From NCBI GenBank assembly GCA_030148915.1, contig JASBSN010000095.1:1-45298 (forward strand): a DNA stretch of 45,298 bases, in the 5' to 3' direction. A program made the position numbers and the translations under genes. The stretch comes from Thiogranum sp. (GTDB lineage Bacteria > Pseudomonadota > Gammaproteobacteria > DSM-19610). This document shows, piece after piece, positions 38,843-45,298 of this stretch. A model generated the notes under the pieces. It saw only the letters and a program-made list of their open reading frames with translations. It was not told where the DNA came from and made no database searches. How positions within the stretch are numbered: position 1 is the first letter of the stretch; each line of letters starts with the position of its first letter.

Positions 38843-40149
38843 TGGTCTTCTCCGGACAGATTCGGGGTTGCGCTCGCAATGGGAGCCGCTAGATAGAGTA
38901 AGCGCGCCTGGGTTTTCTCGCGGTCAACCCGCAGGCGCAAATCCTGTAAGCGCACGTCCAGCTCGACGATACGGGCGCGCATCAAGGTGTTGAATTCGTT
39001 AATACCGCTTTGATAGGCGTTGACGGCGGCCTCGGCGTTGGCGGTAGACTCGCGCAGCAGTTGCTTGCGGTACAAGTCCACCTGCGTGCCGAGGCGCCGC
39101 CAACGCGCATAGTCAGCGGCCAGGCTGCGTTGCAGTTCGCGCAATTTTCGCTCGCGAACCTGCATGGCGGCGTCGGCCTGTTGCTGGCTCGCCGAAAGCC
39201 GCTTGTCCTGGCGCTTGTTGGTAAATATCGGCACATCGAGCGTGACCATGGCGGTGGCCATATCCGGCCGGTCGCGGCCGTCGCTGAGGTTGCCGAAGCG
39301 TTTGTTGTAGTCGAGGCCGACGTCGAAACCGGGTTTGTACTGCTCGCGCGCCACGTTGACGCTCTGTTGCGAGGCCTCCACCTCGGCGCTGGCCGCAGTG
39401 ATCGCCGGATGCTGGGTCAACGAGGCGCGCAACGCCGCCAGCGTGGGCAGTTCCGGCAGACGGGGGAAGCCGGACGCCAGCGGTTGCCAGGCGGCCTGGC
39501 CAATCCAGCGTGACAAGGTGGCCCGCTGGACGTCGGCTTGGGCGAGGATTTGTGTGGCTTTGTCGTCAAGGCGCGAGAGTTCCAGTTGCGCCAGCAGCAC
39601 ATCCTGTTGACTGACACGCCCGGAAGCATAGTGCGCGCGCGTGATCTCGACCAGTTGCTCGAACAGCCCGCGGGTCCGATCGACAATGTCGGCGGCCTGT
39701 TCCTGATAGTAGAGCTCAAGGTAGCTCTGGCGTACATCGCTGCGGATGGTGCGACGGGTATTTTCCATCGCCGCGGTTTCAGCCTTGCTCAGCCACTGGG
39801 TACGTTGCTGCTGGTAATGCAGGCTTCGACCCCGGGGGAAACTCTGGCGAATGCCGGCCACGGCCTGAGACATGCCTTCGCGTTTCATGCTGAAATCATC
39901 CAGCGGCACGTTTCTCAGACTGAAAAACAGTTTCGGGTCGGGCAGCTGGCCGTCGGCGATCGCCTGGTCCTGCAGCGCGCTGGCGCGTGCCTGACTGGCC
40001 AATATGGCGGGGTCGGCGTCCAGCGCCAGTTCCTCTGCGGATTCGAGATTAAGCTCCGCGAGTGCGCTGCGCGGCAGCAGAATCTGCACCGCCAATAACA
40101 ATGCCGTCAGGCACGCAAGGCGCAACAGGGGCGTCGAAATAAAAGTCAT
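38839..40149 (-). CDS. cusC: outer-membrane efflux channel (TolC family)
   Basis: A 436-residue TolC/CzcC-type outer-membrane factor that completes the tripartite Cus pump. It has a signal peptide (ACLTALLLAVQILLPRSALA) and two long helical OEP repeats, e.g. SQARASALQDQAIADGQLPD and a matching coiled-coil half near RKLRELQRSLAADYARWRRL. There is no lipobox cysteine near the cleavage site, unlike E. coli CusC. ATG 40149 has GGAGA upstream. Codirectional with cusB, overlapping by four bases. Confidence 0.9.
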   Translation of the reverse strand: MTFISTPLLRLACLTALLLAVQILLPRSALAELNLESAEELALDADPAILASQARASALQDQAIADGQLPDPKLFFSLRNVPLDDFSMKREGMSQAVAGIRQSFPRGRSLHYQQQRTQWLSKAETAAMENTRRTIRSDVRQSYLELYYQEQAADIVDRTRGLFEQLVEITRAHYASGRVSQQDVLLAQLELSRLDDKATQILAQADVQRATLSRWIGQAAWQPLASGFPRLPELPTLAALRASLTQHPAITAASAEVEASQQSVNVAREQYKPGFDVGLDYNKRFGNLSDGRDRPDMATAMVTLDVPIFTNKRQDKRLSASQQQADAAMQVRERKLRELQRSLAADYARWRRLGTQVDLYRKQLLRESTANAEAAVNAYQSGINEFNTLMRARIVELDVRLQDLRLRVDREKTQARLLYLAAPIASATPNLSGEDQ

Positions 40150-40235
40150 GACCGGTCTCCGGTAGGTAATAGCAACCGCGCAGAAAACTTCTGCGATCAG
40201 TGGTAGGCGGGGCCATCGCGCCCCTGGACAAACTG

Positions 40236-40622
40236 TCAGACCGGAGGTCGGTAGAGGGGGGCAGGCGGGAGTGAAGCAAAAAAGCGGCTATAACCGGTTA
40301 CTGGCAGGGCCGCACTACGATCGGCGAATAATTCCGCAATATGGCTGACGCCGGAGGGGAATTGTAAAGTGGCGCAGGTGGAGCCCGCGCAATGCGTGTT
40401 GTCACATCCCTGATCCTGGCACTGGGCGCAGGAAACCGGCTCCTGATCCTCTAATGCCATGTGCGGTCCGCCAGCGGCATCCTGTGGCGCGGCCTGCTGA
40501 ATCGGGCAACCGGAGCGAGTACCGGTGTCCGGTACCTGCGCTTGCAAGGGCGCGACGACCAACCCCAGGAGCAGCCAGACAAGAAACAGTTTGTGAGCTA
40601 AATTTCGCATAACGCATAACAT
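40236..40622 (-). CDS. small Cys-rich exported protein leading the cus operon
   Basis: A 128-residue protein (124 if translation starts at the second ATG, 40610). A signal peptide is clear: KLFLVWLLLGLVVAPLQAQ. The mature part has six cysteines, in GCP, SCAQC, GCDNTHC and STC, plus His residues, and then a region ending ASLPPAPLYRPPV. I recognise no named family; position and layout resemble CzcI of the Cupriavidus czc operon, a small periplasmic protein of unclear role upstream of czcCBA. It may bind Cu(I)/Ag(I) in the periplasm. Neither start has a good ribosome binding site. It precedes cusC by 86 bp. Confidence 0.7.
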   Translation of the reverse strand: MLCVMRNLAHKLFLVWLLLGLVVAPLQAQVPDTGTRSGCPIQQAAPQDAAGGPHMALEDQEPVSCAQCQDQGCDNTHCAGSTCATLQFPSGVSHIAELFADRSAALPVTGYSRFFASLPPAPLYRPPV

Positions 40623-40680
40623 TTACAAGGATAATAAGGGGCTATCGGCACGAACTCAAGCAAGATTTAGCGCCGCTGTC

Positions 40681-40711
40681 CACTTGCACCGGTGCCGGGC
40701 CGGTGCAAGTG
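40681..40711. promoter_or_regulatory. 12-bp perfect inverted repeat between the cus and SulP genes
   Basis: CACTTGCACCGG (40681-40692) and CCGGTGCAAGTG (40700-40711) flank a 7-nt centre TGCCGGG. The site lies 58 bp before the cus leader gene and 170 bp before the SulP gene, in the divergent control region of 259 bp. No T-run follows on either strand, so a dyad operator is more likely than a terminator. It does not resemble the E. coli CusR box. Confidence 0.5.
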
Positions 40712-40881
40712 ACGGCGCGCGCAGGAAAATCCGCAAGCAACGCTGCCCGGCGATCTTGGTACTGCGCAGGCTCGGCAGTGTATCCTTCTTGTATAGACAG
40801 CGAGATACCCTTAACAGTTTCTTTATCTTTGTGGTGATAGGGTGCGCCACGCCAAACGATCTTCACGGAGAATGCAATTCG

Positions 40882-42654
40882 ATGAGCACTCGCTCAGACC
40901 TTTTGACACGTCTTTTCCCCTTTCTCATCTGGTGGCCCAGACTCGACCGTCCGACGGTGCGCGGTGATTTGATCGCCGGGCTCACCGGGGCCGTGGTGGT
41001 CCTGCCCCAGGGCGTGGCATTCGCGACCATCGCCGGTATGCCGCCGGAATACGGTCTCTACGCTGGGATGGTGCCGGCGATCATTGCCGCCTTGTTCGGT
41101 TCTTCCTGGCACCTGGTGTCCGGACCGACGACCGCCGCTTCGATTGTGCTGTTTTCGTCCTTGAGTGTCTACGCAGAGCCGGGTTCGGCCGATTACGTTG
41201 CGCTGGCGCTCACCATGACCTTGATGGTGGGGGTGATCGAGTTGCTGCTCGGCCTGGCGCGGATGGGCGCGCTGGTTAATTTTATTTCGCATTCGGTCAT
41301 TGTCGGCTTCACCGCCGGTGCGGCGATTCTCATTGCCAGTAAACAGTTGAAAAACTTTTTTGGCGTAGAAATCCCGCGTGGTGGGCATCTGCACGACATC
41401 CTCATCAGTTTCTGGCACCAGATCCCGCATATCAACGGCTATGTCACGCTGGTGGCCGCCGTCACTCTGATCTCGGGGATCGCCGTTAAACGCTGGTGGC
41501 CGAAACTGCCTTATCTGATTGTCGCCATGGTCGCGGGCAGTCTGGTGTCGATCGGCCTCAACGGCATGTTCGGCGCCGAGGTCACCGGTATCGCCACCGT
41601 GGGCGCGTTACCAAGCTCGCTGCCGCCATTGTCGGCACCGAGTTTTTCTCTCGACACGATCAAGAATCTGGCTCCGGCGACGTTGGCGGTGACACTGTTT
41701 GCTCTCACCGAGGCGGTGTCCATCGGACGTTCGCTGGGCGCGCGCAGCGGTCAGCGCATCGACGGTAACCAGGAGTTCATTGGCCAGGGACTGTCCAATA
41801 TCGCCGGCAGCTTTTTCTCCGGCTATGTCGCCACCGGCTCTTTCAACCGCAGTGGCCTGAACTTCCAAGCCGGCGCCAAGACCCCGCTGGCAGCGATGTT
41901 CGCCGGGTTGTTTTTGATTGTCATCGTCTTGTTGGTCGCGCCGCTGGCCGCCTACCTGCCCAACGCCGCCATGGCCGGGATCCTGTTCCTGGTCGCCTGG
42001 GGGCTGATCGACTTTCACGAAATCGCCCACGTGTTGAAATCCAGTCGCCGCGAAACGGCCATCATGGGCGTGACCTTTTTTGGCGCGCTGTTCCTGGAAC
42101 TGGAGTTTGCCATCTTTGCCGGGGTGATTCTCTCCCTGGTGCTGTATCTGATGCGGGTATCGAAGCCGCGCATTATCTCCCGGGTCCCGGACCCACGTCA
42201 GCCGGGGCGCAAGTTCAACACCGACCCGAGTCTGCCGATGTGTCCGCAACTGCACATTTTGCGTATCGACGGATCGCTGTTTTTTGGCTCTATCAATCAC
42301 GTGCAGGAAGCGTTCGCCGACGTGGAAGACCAGCATCCCGAACAGAAGCACCTGGCGATAGTCGCCGACGGTATCAACTTTGCCGATATCACCGGCGGTG
42401 CGACCATGGTCGCGGAATCGCGCAAACGCCGGGCCCGTGGCGGCGGTTTTTATCTGATGAAGGTCAAAAAAGGCCTGTGGGAATCGCTGGAAAGTTGCAG
42501 TTGCCTTGACGCTATCGGCCCGAACAACGTTTTTCAGTCGAAAACCGCGGCGATCACCGGTATATTTCAGAAACTGGACAAAGACATATGCCGACGCTGC
42601 GACAAGCGCATATTCCGCGAATGCGCGTCCGTGCCACGTGAAGACTCCAACTGA
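40882..42654 (+). CDS. SulP-family anion transporter with STAS domain and Cys-rich tail
   Basis: A 590-residue SLC26/SulP transporter. The membrane part begins RGDLIAGLTGAVVVLPQGVA and FATIAGMPPEYGLYAGMVPA and includes EAVSIGRSLGARSGQRIDGN and GYVATGSFNRSGLNFQAGAK, family signatures. A cytoplasmic STAS domain occupies about residues 450-560 (LHILRIDGSLFFGSINHVQE). The last residues carry CRRCDKRIFREC, three cysteines that, with SCSC just before, could bind a metal or respond to redox. Substrate may be sulfate, bicarbonate or another anion. ATG 40882 starts the family N-terminus. The two-component genes follow after 13 bp. Confidence 0.88.
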   Translation: MSTRSDLLTRLFPFLIWWPRLDRPTVRGDLIAGLTGAVVVLPQGVAFATIAGMPPEYGLYAGMVPAIIAALFGSSWHLVSGPTTAASIVLFSSLSVYAEPGSADYVALALTMTLMVGVIELLLGLARMGALVNFISHSVIVGFTAGAAILIASKQLKNFFGVEIPRGGHLHDILISFWHQIPHINGYVTLVAAVTLISGIAVKRWWPKLPYLIVAMVAGSLVSIGLNGMFGAEVTGIATVGALPSSLPPLSAPSFSLDTIKNLAPATLAVTLFALTEAVSIGRSLGARSGQRIDGNQEFIGQGLSNIAGSFFSGYVATGSFNRSGLNFQAGAKTPLAAMFAGLFLIVIVLLVAPLAAYLPNAAMAGILFLVAWGLIDFHEIAHVLKSSRRETAIMGVTFFGALFLELEFAIFAGVILSLVLYLMRVSKPRIISRVPDPRQPGRKFNTDPSLPMCPQLHILRIDGSLFFGSINHVQEAFADVEDQHPEQKHLAIVADGINFADITGGATMVAESRKRRARGGGFYLMKVKKGLWESLESCSCLDAIGPNNVFQSKTAAITGIFQKLDKDICRRCDKRIFRECASVPREDSN

Positions 42655-42667
42655 GCAGGTGACCCAT

Positions 42668-43354
42668 ATGTATGCACTGGTAATCGAGGATAATCCCGAT
42701 CTGGTCGCCAACCTGTACGACTTTCTCGAACCCAAAGGTTATGTGCTCGACGCCGCTTATGACGCCCGCACCGGCTACCAGTACGCGCAGGACAAAGAGT
42801 ACGACATCATCATACTGGATCTCACTCTGCCCGGCATGGACGGACTCGAGTTGTGCCGGCGTCTGCGCGATTCGGGCAATATCACTCCGGTGCTGATCCT
42901 CACCGCGCGCGACACGCTCAACGCCAAACTGGAGGGTTTCGCCGCCGGTTCCGACGACTATCTGGTCAAACCCTTCGCCCTGCAGGAACTGGACGCACGC
43001 ATCCGCGCCTTGGTGCGGCGCGCGCGTTGCGAGCAGCGACGCGAACCGTTGCGCGTATCTGACCTGGTGTTTGACCCAGACACCCTGAAAGTCGAGCGGG
43101 CGGGCAAACACATCACCTTGCCGCCGATTCCGCTGAAGATGCTCGCTCTGCTGATCCGCCAGTCTCCGCGGGTGGTGCCCAAACGGGAACTGGAACGACG
43201 CATCTGGGGTAACGAACGCCCCGACAGCGACGCTTTGCGCACCCACCTGCATGTTCTGCGCAGCGCAATCGACAAGCCGTTCGAGACTCAACTGCTGCGT
43301 ACCGTCCACGGCATGGGGTATCAGCTCGCAGCCCCCGATGAAGTTCAGGACTAG
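42668..43354 (+). CDS. OmpR/PhoB-type response regulator
   Basis: A 228-residue regulator: receiver domain with phospho-acceptor Asp51 in IIILDLTLPGMDGLELC, Thr in LILTARD and Lys101 in DDYLVKPFALQ; winged-helix DNA-binding domain from about 125 with DSDALRTHLHVLRSAIDKPF and LRTVHGMGYQL. ATG 42668 gives the usual N-terminus MYALVIEDNPDLVANL. It lies 13 bp after the SulP gene and overlaps the kinase gene by 17 bp. Three direct repeats with 11-bp period at 44639-44664, the kind of site this family binds, lie beyond the kinase gene. Confidence 0.92.
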   Translation: MYALVIEDNPDLVANLYDFLEPKGYVLDAAYDARTGYQYAQDKEYDIIILDLTLPGMDGLELCRRLRDSGNITPVLILTARDTLNAKLEGFAAGSDDYLVKPFALQELDARIRALVRRARCEQRREPLRVSDLVFDPDTLKVERAGKHITLPPIPLKMLALLIRQSPRVVPKRELERRIWGNERPDSDALRTHLHVLRSAIDKPFETQLLRTVHGMGYQLAAPDEVQD

Positions 43355-44594
43355 CCTCCGCTACCGCGTCACGTTTGCCTTCACCCTGCTCGGGGCCTTT
43401 ATCAGTCTGACCCTGGCGATGCTTCTATATCGGGAAACCGTATCGGCGGAGATGCGTCTGGTCGCGGAAACGCTGGCCATGGAGATCGGCGACTACCTGG
43501 AACGGTATGCCCGAGATCCACAGACCCGACCGCCGGCCAGTACCGTCATGCGCACCTATCTGATCGACGCCGAAGGCGCCGCCGGCGTGCCGCCCAAGGT
43601 ACTACAGCTGCAGCCCGGCCTGCACCGTCTGCTATTGGATGGCGAATCCTATTATGCCGAAGTGGTGCAGGAGGCCACCCGGCGCATTGCGGTGTTATAC
43701 AACGACGTACAGATACGCCACCGCGAGCAGCAGTACCAGGTATTTCTGAGCGTCACCGTGCTGATCATGACCCTGCTCTCGGCGGCCCTCGGTTATTGGC
43801 TGTCCGGGCGGGTGGTCTCGCCGGTAGCCGAACTGGCGCGACTGGTGGGTCTACTGGTGCCGGGTAATACGCAGATCAAACTCGCCAGCCGTTTCTCCGC
43901 CGATGAAGTCGGCACCCTGGCGCAGAGTTTCGACGATTACCAGGAACGCCTGCAGGCTTTCATTCAACGCGAGCAGGCGTTTACCGCCGATGTCAGTCAC
44001 GAGCTGCGCACGCCGCTGGCGGTGGTCGAGGGGGCGGCCGAAGTGCTGCAGGAAGATGTCCGATTGGAAGCCGATCAGCGTACCCGTGTGCTGCGCATTA
44101 TGCGTGCCGCGCAGGAAATGGCCGAAACGACGGCGGCGTTGCTGGAGCTGGCGCGGGAGCAGGCTATCGGCCAGACTTCGAGCGGATGTAATGTGGCCGC
44201 GGTCCTGCAGGAGGTGGTCGACGCCCATCGATCGGTGCTGGACCGAAAACAGGTCGAAGTGCTTATCGACATCCAGGACTGTCCGGAACTGCCGGTGGAC
44301 TGCGCCTTACTGCGAATTGTCGTCGGTAATCTCATCCGCAACGCTTTTTCCTATACCCGGGAAGGGCGCGTCAGTATCGCCCTGGACAGCACCGGGATAC
44401 GCGTCAGTGATACCGGAGTGGGTATCGCCGATCATCACCTGAACGATATTTTTAAGCCATTTTTCAGCGACCAGGGCGGCGAGGGGATCGGCCTGTCACT
44501 GGTGAAACGGATCTGTCTGCGCTATAGCTGGCGCCTGGATGTCAGCAGTGAGCTGGGTGCCGGGACCTGTTTCAGCCTCCTCTTTGAGGCCTGA
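43338..44594 (+). CDS. membrane sensor histidine kinase
   Basis: A 418-residue kinase with TM1 at about 12-31, a periplasmic domain of about 100 residues (32-133), TM2 at about 134-155, a HAMP-like linker, HisKA with phospho-His221 in FTADVSHELRTPLAVVEG and the ATPase domain (N box LIRNAFSYTREG, G1 RVSDTGVGI, G2 GGEGIGLSLVKRIC). The periplasmic domain has no Cys or Met/His-rich metal motif, so it gives no sign of copper sensing. ATG 43338 lies within the end of the regulator gene, 17 bp overlap. Signal unknown. Confidence 0.92.
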   Translation: MKFRTSLRYRVTFAFTLLGAFISLTLAMLLYRETVSAEMRLVAETLAMEIGDYLERYARDPQTRPPASTVMRTYLIDAEGAAGVPPKVLQLQPGLHRLLLDGESYYAEVVQEATRRIAVLYNDVQIRHREQQYQVFLSVTVLIMTLLSAALGYWLSGRVVSPVAELARLVGLLVPGNTQIKLASRFSADEVGTLAQSFDDYQERLQAFIQREQAFTADVSHELRTPLAVVEGAAEVLQEDVRLEADQRTRVLRIMRAAQEMAETTAALLELAREQAIGQTSSGCNVAAVLQEVVDAHRSVLDRKQVEVLIDIQDCPELPVDCALLRIVVGNLIRNAFSYTREGRVSIALDSTGIRVSDTGVGIADHHLNDIFKPFFSDQGGEGIGLSLVKRICLRYSWRLDVSSELGAGTCFSLLFEA

Positions 44595-44638
44595 GACCGC
44601 CGCCGACCGCGCACAAGTCCCCACTACGTCGGCCCGCC

Positions 44639-44681
44639 TAACAAAATACTAACGAAATCTTAACATAGCTCTCAATATCAT
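44639..44681 (+). promoter_or_regulatory. 11-bp-period TAAC boxes and -10 upstream of the SLC13 gene
   Basis: TAAC occurs at 44639, 44650 and 44661, exactly 11 bp apart, within the units TAACAAAATAC, TAACGAAATCT and TAACATAGCTC. A -10 TATCAT (44676-44681, five of six) lies 11 bp after the last box, and no proper -35 is present. This is the geometry of promoters activated by PhoB/OmpR-type regulators, whose boxes replace the -35. Transcription would start near 44688, giving a leader of about 65 bases. Confidence 0.6.
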
Positions 44682-44753
44682 TACGGGCCGTTCCGGATGT
44701 CCTTGATGCCGGATCGCCGGCGGCAGCCGGCGAAGCCCAACCAGGAGTTGTAT

Positions 44754-45298
44754 GTGACCACCAAAGCAAGAACTAAACTCTATAAAAATCTGGTAGTTGC
44801 TTTTATATTCCTGGTCTTTGGACTGATTCTGGCCAGCAACGTGCCGACACTCCCCATCGCCTGGGTATGCGGTTTCCTGTTACTGACCATTTATTTGTTC
44901 GCCTTTGAAATCGTCGGTGTCGACGTCGCCGCGGTATCGATTATGGTGTTACTGGGCCTGACGACGTTGCTGGCGCCGGTGATGGGGCTGGAGGAGGGAC
45001 TGGTCTCCACGCAGAATCTGTTCAACGGATTTTCCAGTAACGCGGTCATGTCGATCATCGCTGTAATGATCATCGGCGCAGGCCTGGACAAGACCGGCCT
45101 GATGGGGCAGGTCGCCACCTTTATCCTGAAAACCGGCGGCAGTACGGAAAAACGCGTCATCCCGATCATTTCCGGAACGGTGGCGATCATTTCCAGTTTT
45201 ATGCAGAACGTCGGTGCCGCCGCGTTGTTTCTGCCGGTGGTCTCGCGTATATCCGCGCGCACCGGCCTGCCGATGTCGCGCCTGCTGATGCCGATGGG
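44754..45298 (+). CDS. SLC13/DASS-type anion permease (3' end cut by window)
   Basis: 181 residues visible of a polytopic membrane protein. Start GTG 44754 with AGGAG (44743-44747) at six bases; the nearby ATG at 44752 is followed at once by a stop and is excluded. Transmembrane segments appear at about 14-28, 33-50, 56-74, 97-112 and 135-155. NGFSSNAVMSIIAVMIIGAG and SSFMQNVGAAALFLPVVSRI match SLC13-type permeases for sulfate or dicarboxylates with the SNT-like motif altered to QNVGAA. The substrate is not determined. It lies after the two-component genes and behind the TAAC-box promoter. Confidence 0.8.
   Translation, partial: MTTKARTKLYKNLVVAFIFLVFGLILASNVPTLPIAWVCGFLLLTIYLFAFEIVGVDVAAVSIMVLLGLTTLLAPVMGLEEGLVSTQNLFNGFSSNAVMSIIAVMIIGAGLDKTGLMGQVATFILKTGGSTEKRVIPIISGTVAIISSFMQNVGAAALFLPVVSRISARTGLPMSRLLMPM

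Noticed and set aside
40811-40832. A second regulator site before the SulP gene (TTAAC at 40811)
   Set aside because: Only one box is clear; the next 11-bp unit reads TTTAT, so the repeat pattern seen at 44639 is not established here.
41608-42735. 375-codon minus-strand frame opposite the SulP gene
   Set aside because: Antisense shadow; no motif and crosses the regulator start.

Overview
The window is a dense stretch of a GC-rich gammaproteobacterial chromosome. That placement rests on gene content and order: a yceD-rpmF-plsX-fabH-fabD-fabG-acpP-fabF-pabB-pabC-mltG-tmk-holB-pilZ-tatD run like that of Pseudomonas and relatives, a two-subunit biotin-dependent pyruvate carboxylase, FadE/FadI/FadJ-type beta-oxidation enzymes and a Cus-type copper/silver efflux system. 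I see no prophage, integron, CRISPR array, tRNA or rRNA. The species cannot be named from this sequence.

Layout. 1-2029 (minus): dapC and dapD of the succinylase lysine/diaminopimelate pathway; dapD loses only its last few codons at the window edge. 2077-3341 (plus): an EamA permease and a VOC-fold protein, coupled by an ATGA overlap. 3342-3864: a non-coding gap between converging genes, packed with long hairpins. 3865-7124 (minus): pycA-pycB. 7315-19667 (plus): the lipid, folate and replication run, entered from a near-leaderless promoter at yceD, with a terminator hairpin before plsX and a clear intrinsic terminator after tatD. 19779-21131 (plus): an orphan mlaC and a PilZ-domain protein. 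21143-29710 (minus): a five-gene fatty-acid degradation operon (YiiX-like cysteine peptidase fold, fadE, fadI, fadJ, acyl-CoA synthetase). 29908-32341 (minus): gltA and a class V aminotransferase. 32413-33987 (minus): a Host_attach-family protein and a ClsB-like cardiolipin synthase. 34239-40622 (minus): a small Cys-rich exported protein and cusC-cusB-cusA. 40882-44594 (plus): a SulP transporter with a response regulator and sensor kinase. 44754-end (plus): an SLC13-type permease cut by the window edge.

How the parts work together. The plus-strand run ties fatty-acid initiation and elongation (PlsX, FabH, FabD, FabG, ACP, FabF) to p-aminobenzoate synthesis, cell-wall glycan termination (MltG), dTMP kinase and the clamp loader. 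The minus-strand fad operon supplies the opposite, degradative direction, and GltA and pyruvate carboxylase feed the TCA cycle. CusCBA exports Cu(I)/Ag(I); its adaptor carries its own CusF-like chaperone domain.

Best candidates for something new: (1) two nested hairpins at 3391-3610 that share a conserved core with compensatory base changes but have unrelated, still self-complementary outer arms; (2) three TAAC boxes at exact 11-bp period placed 11 bp before a good -10, upstream of the SLC13 gene and just after an OmpR/PhoB-type two-component system; (3) the YiiX-like papain-fold protein leading a beta-oxidation operon; (4) the Cys-tailed SulP transporter encoded with its own two-component system.
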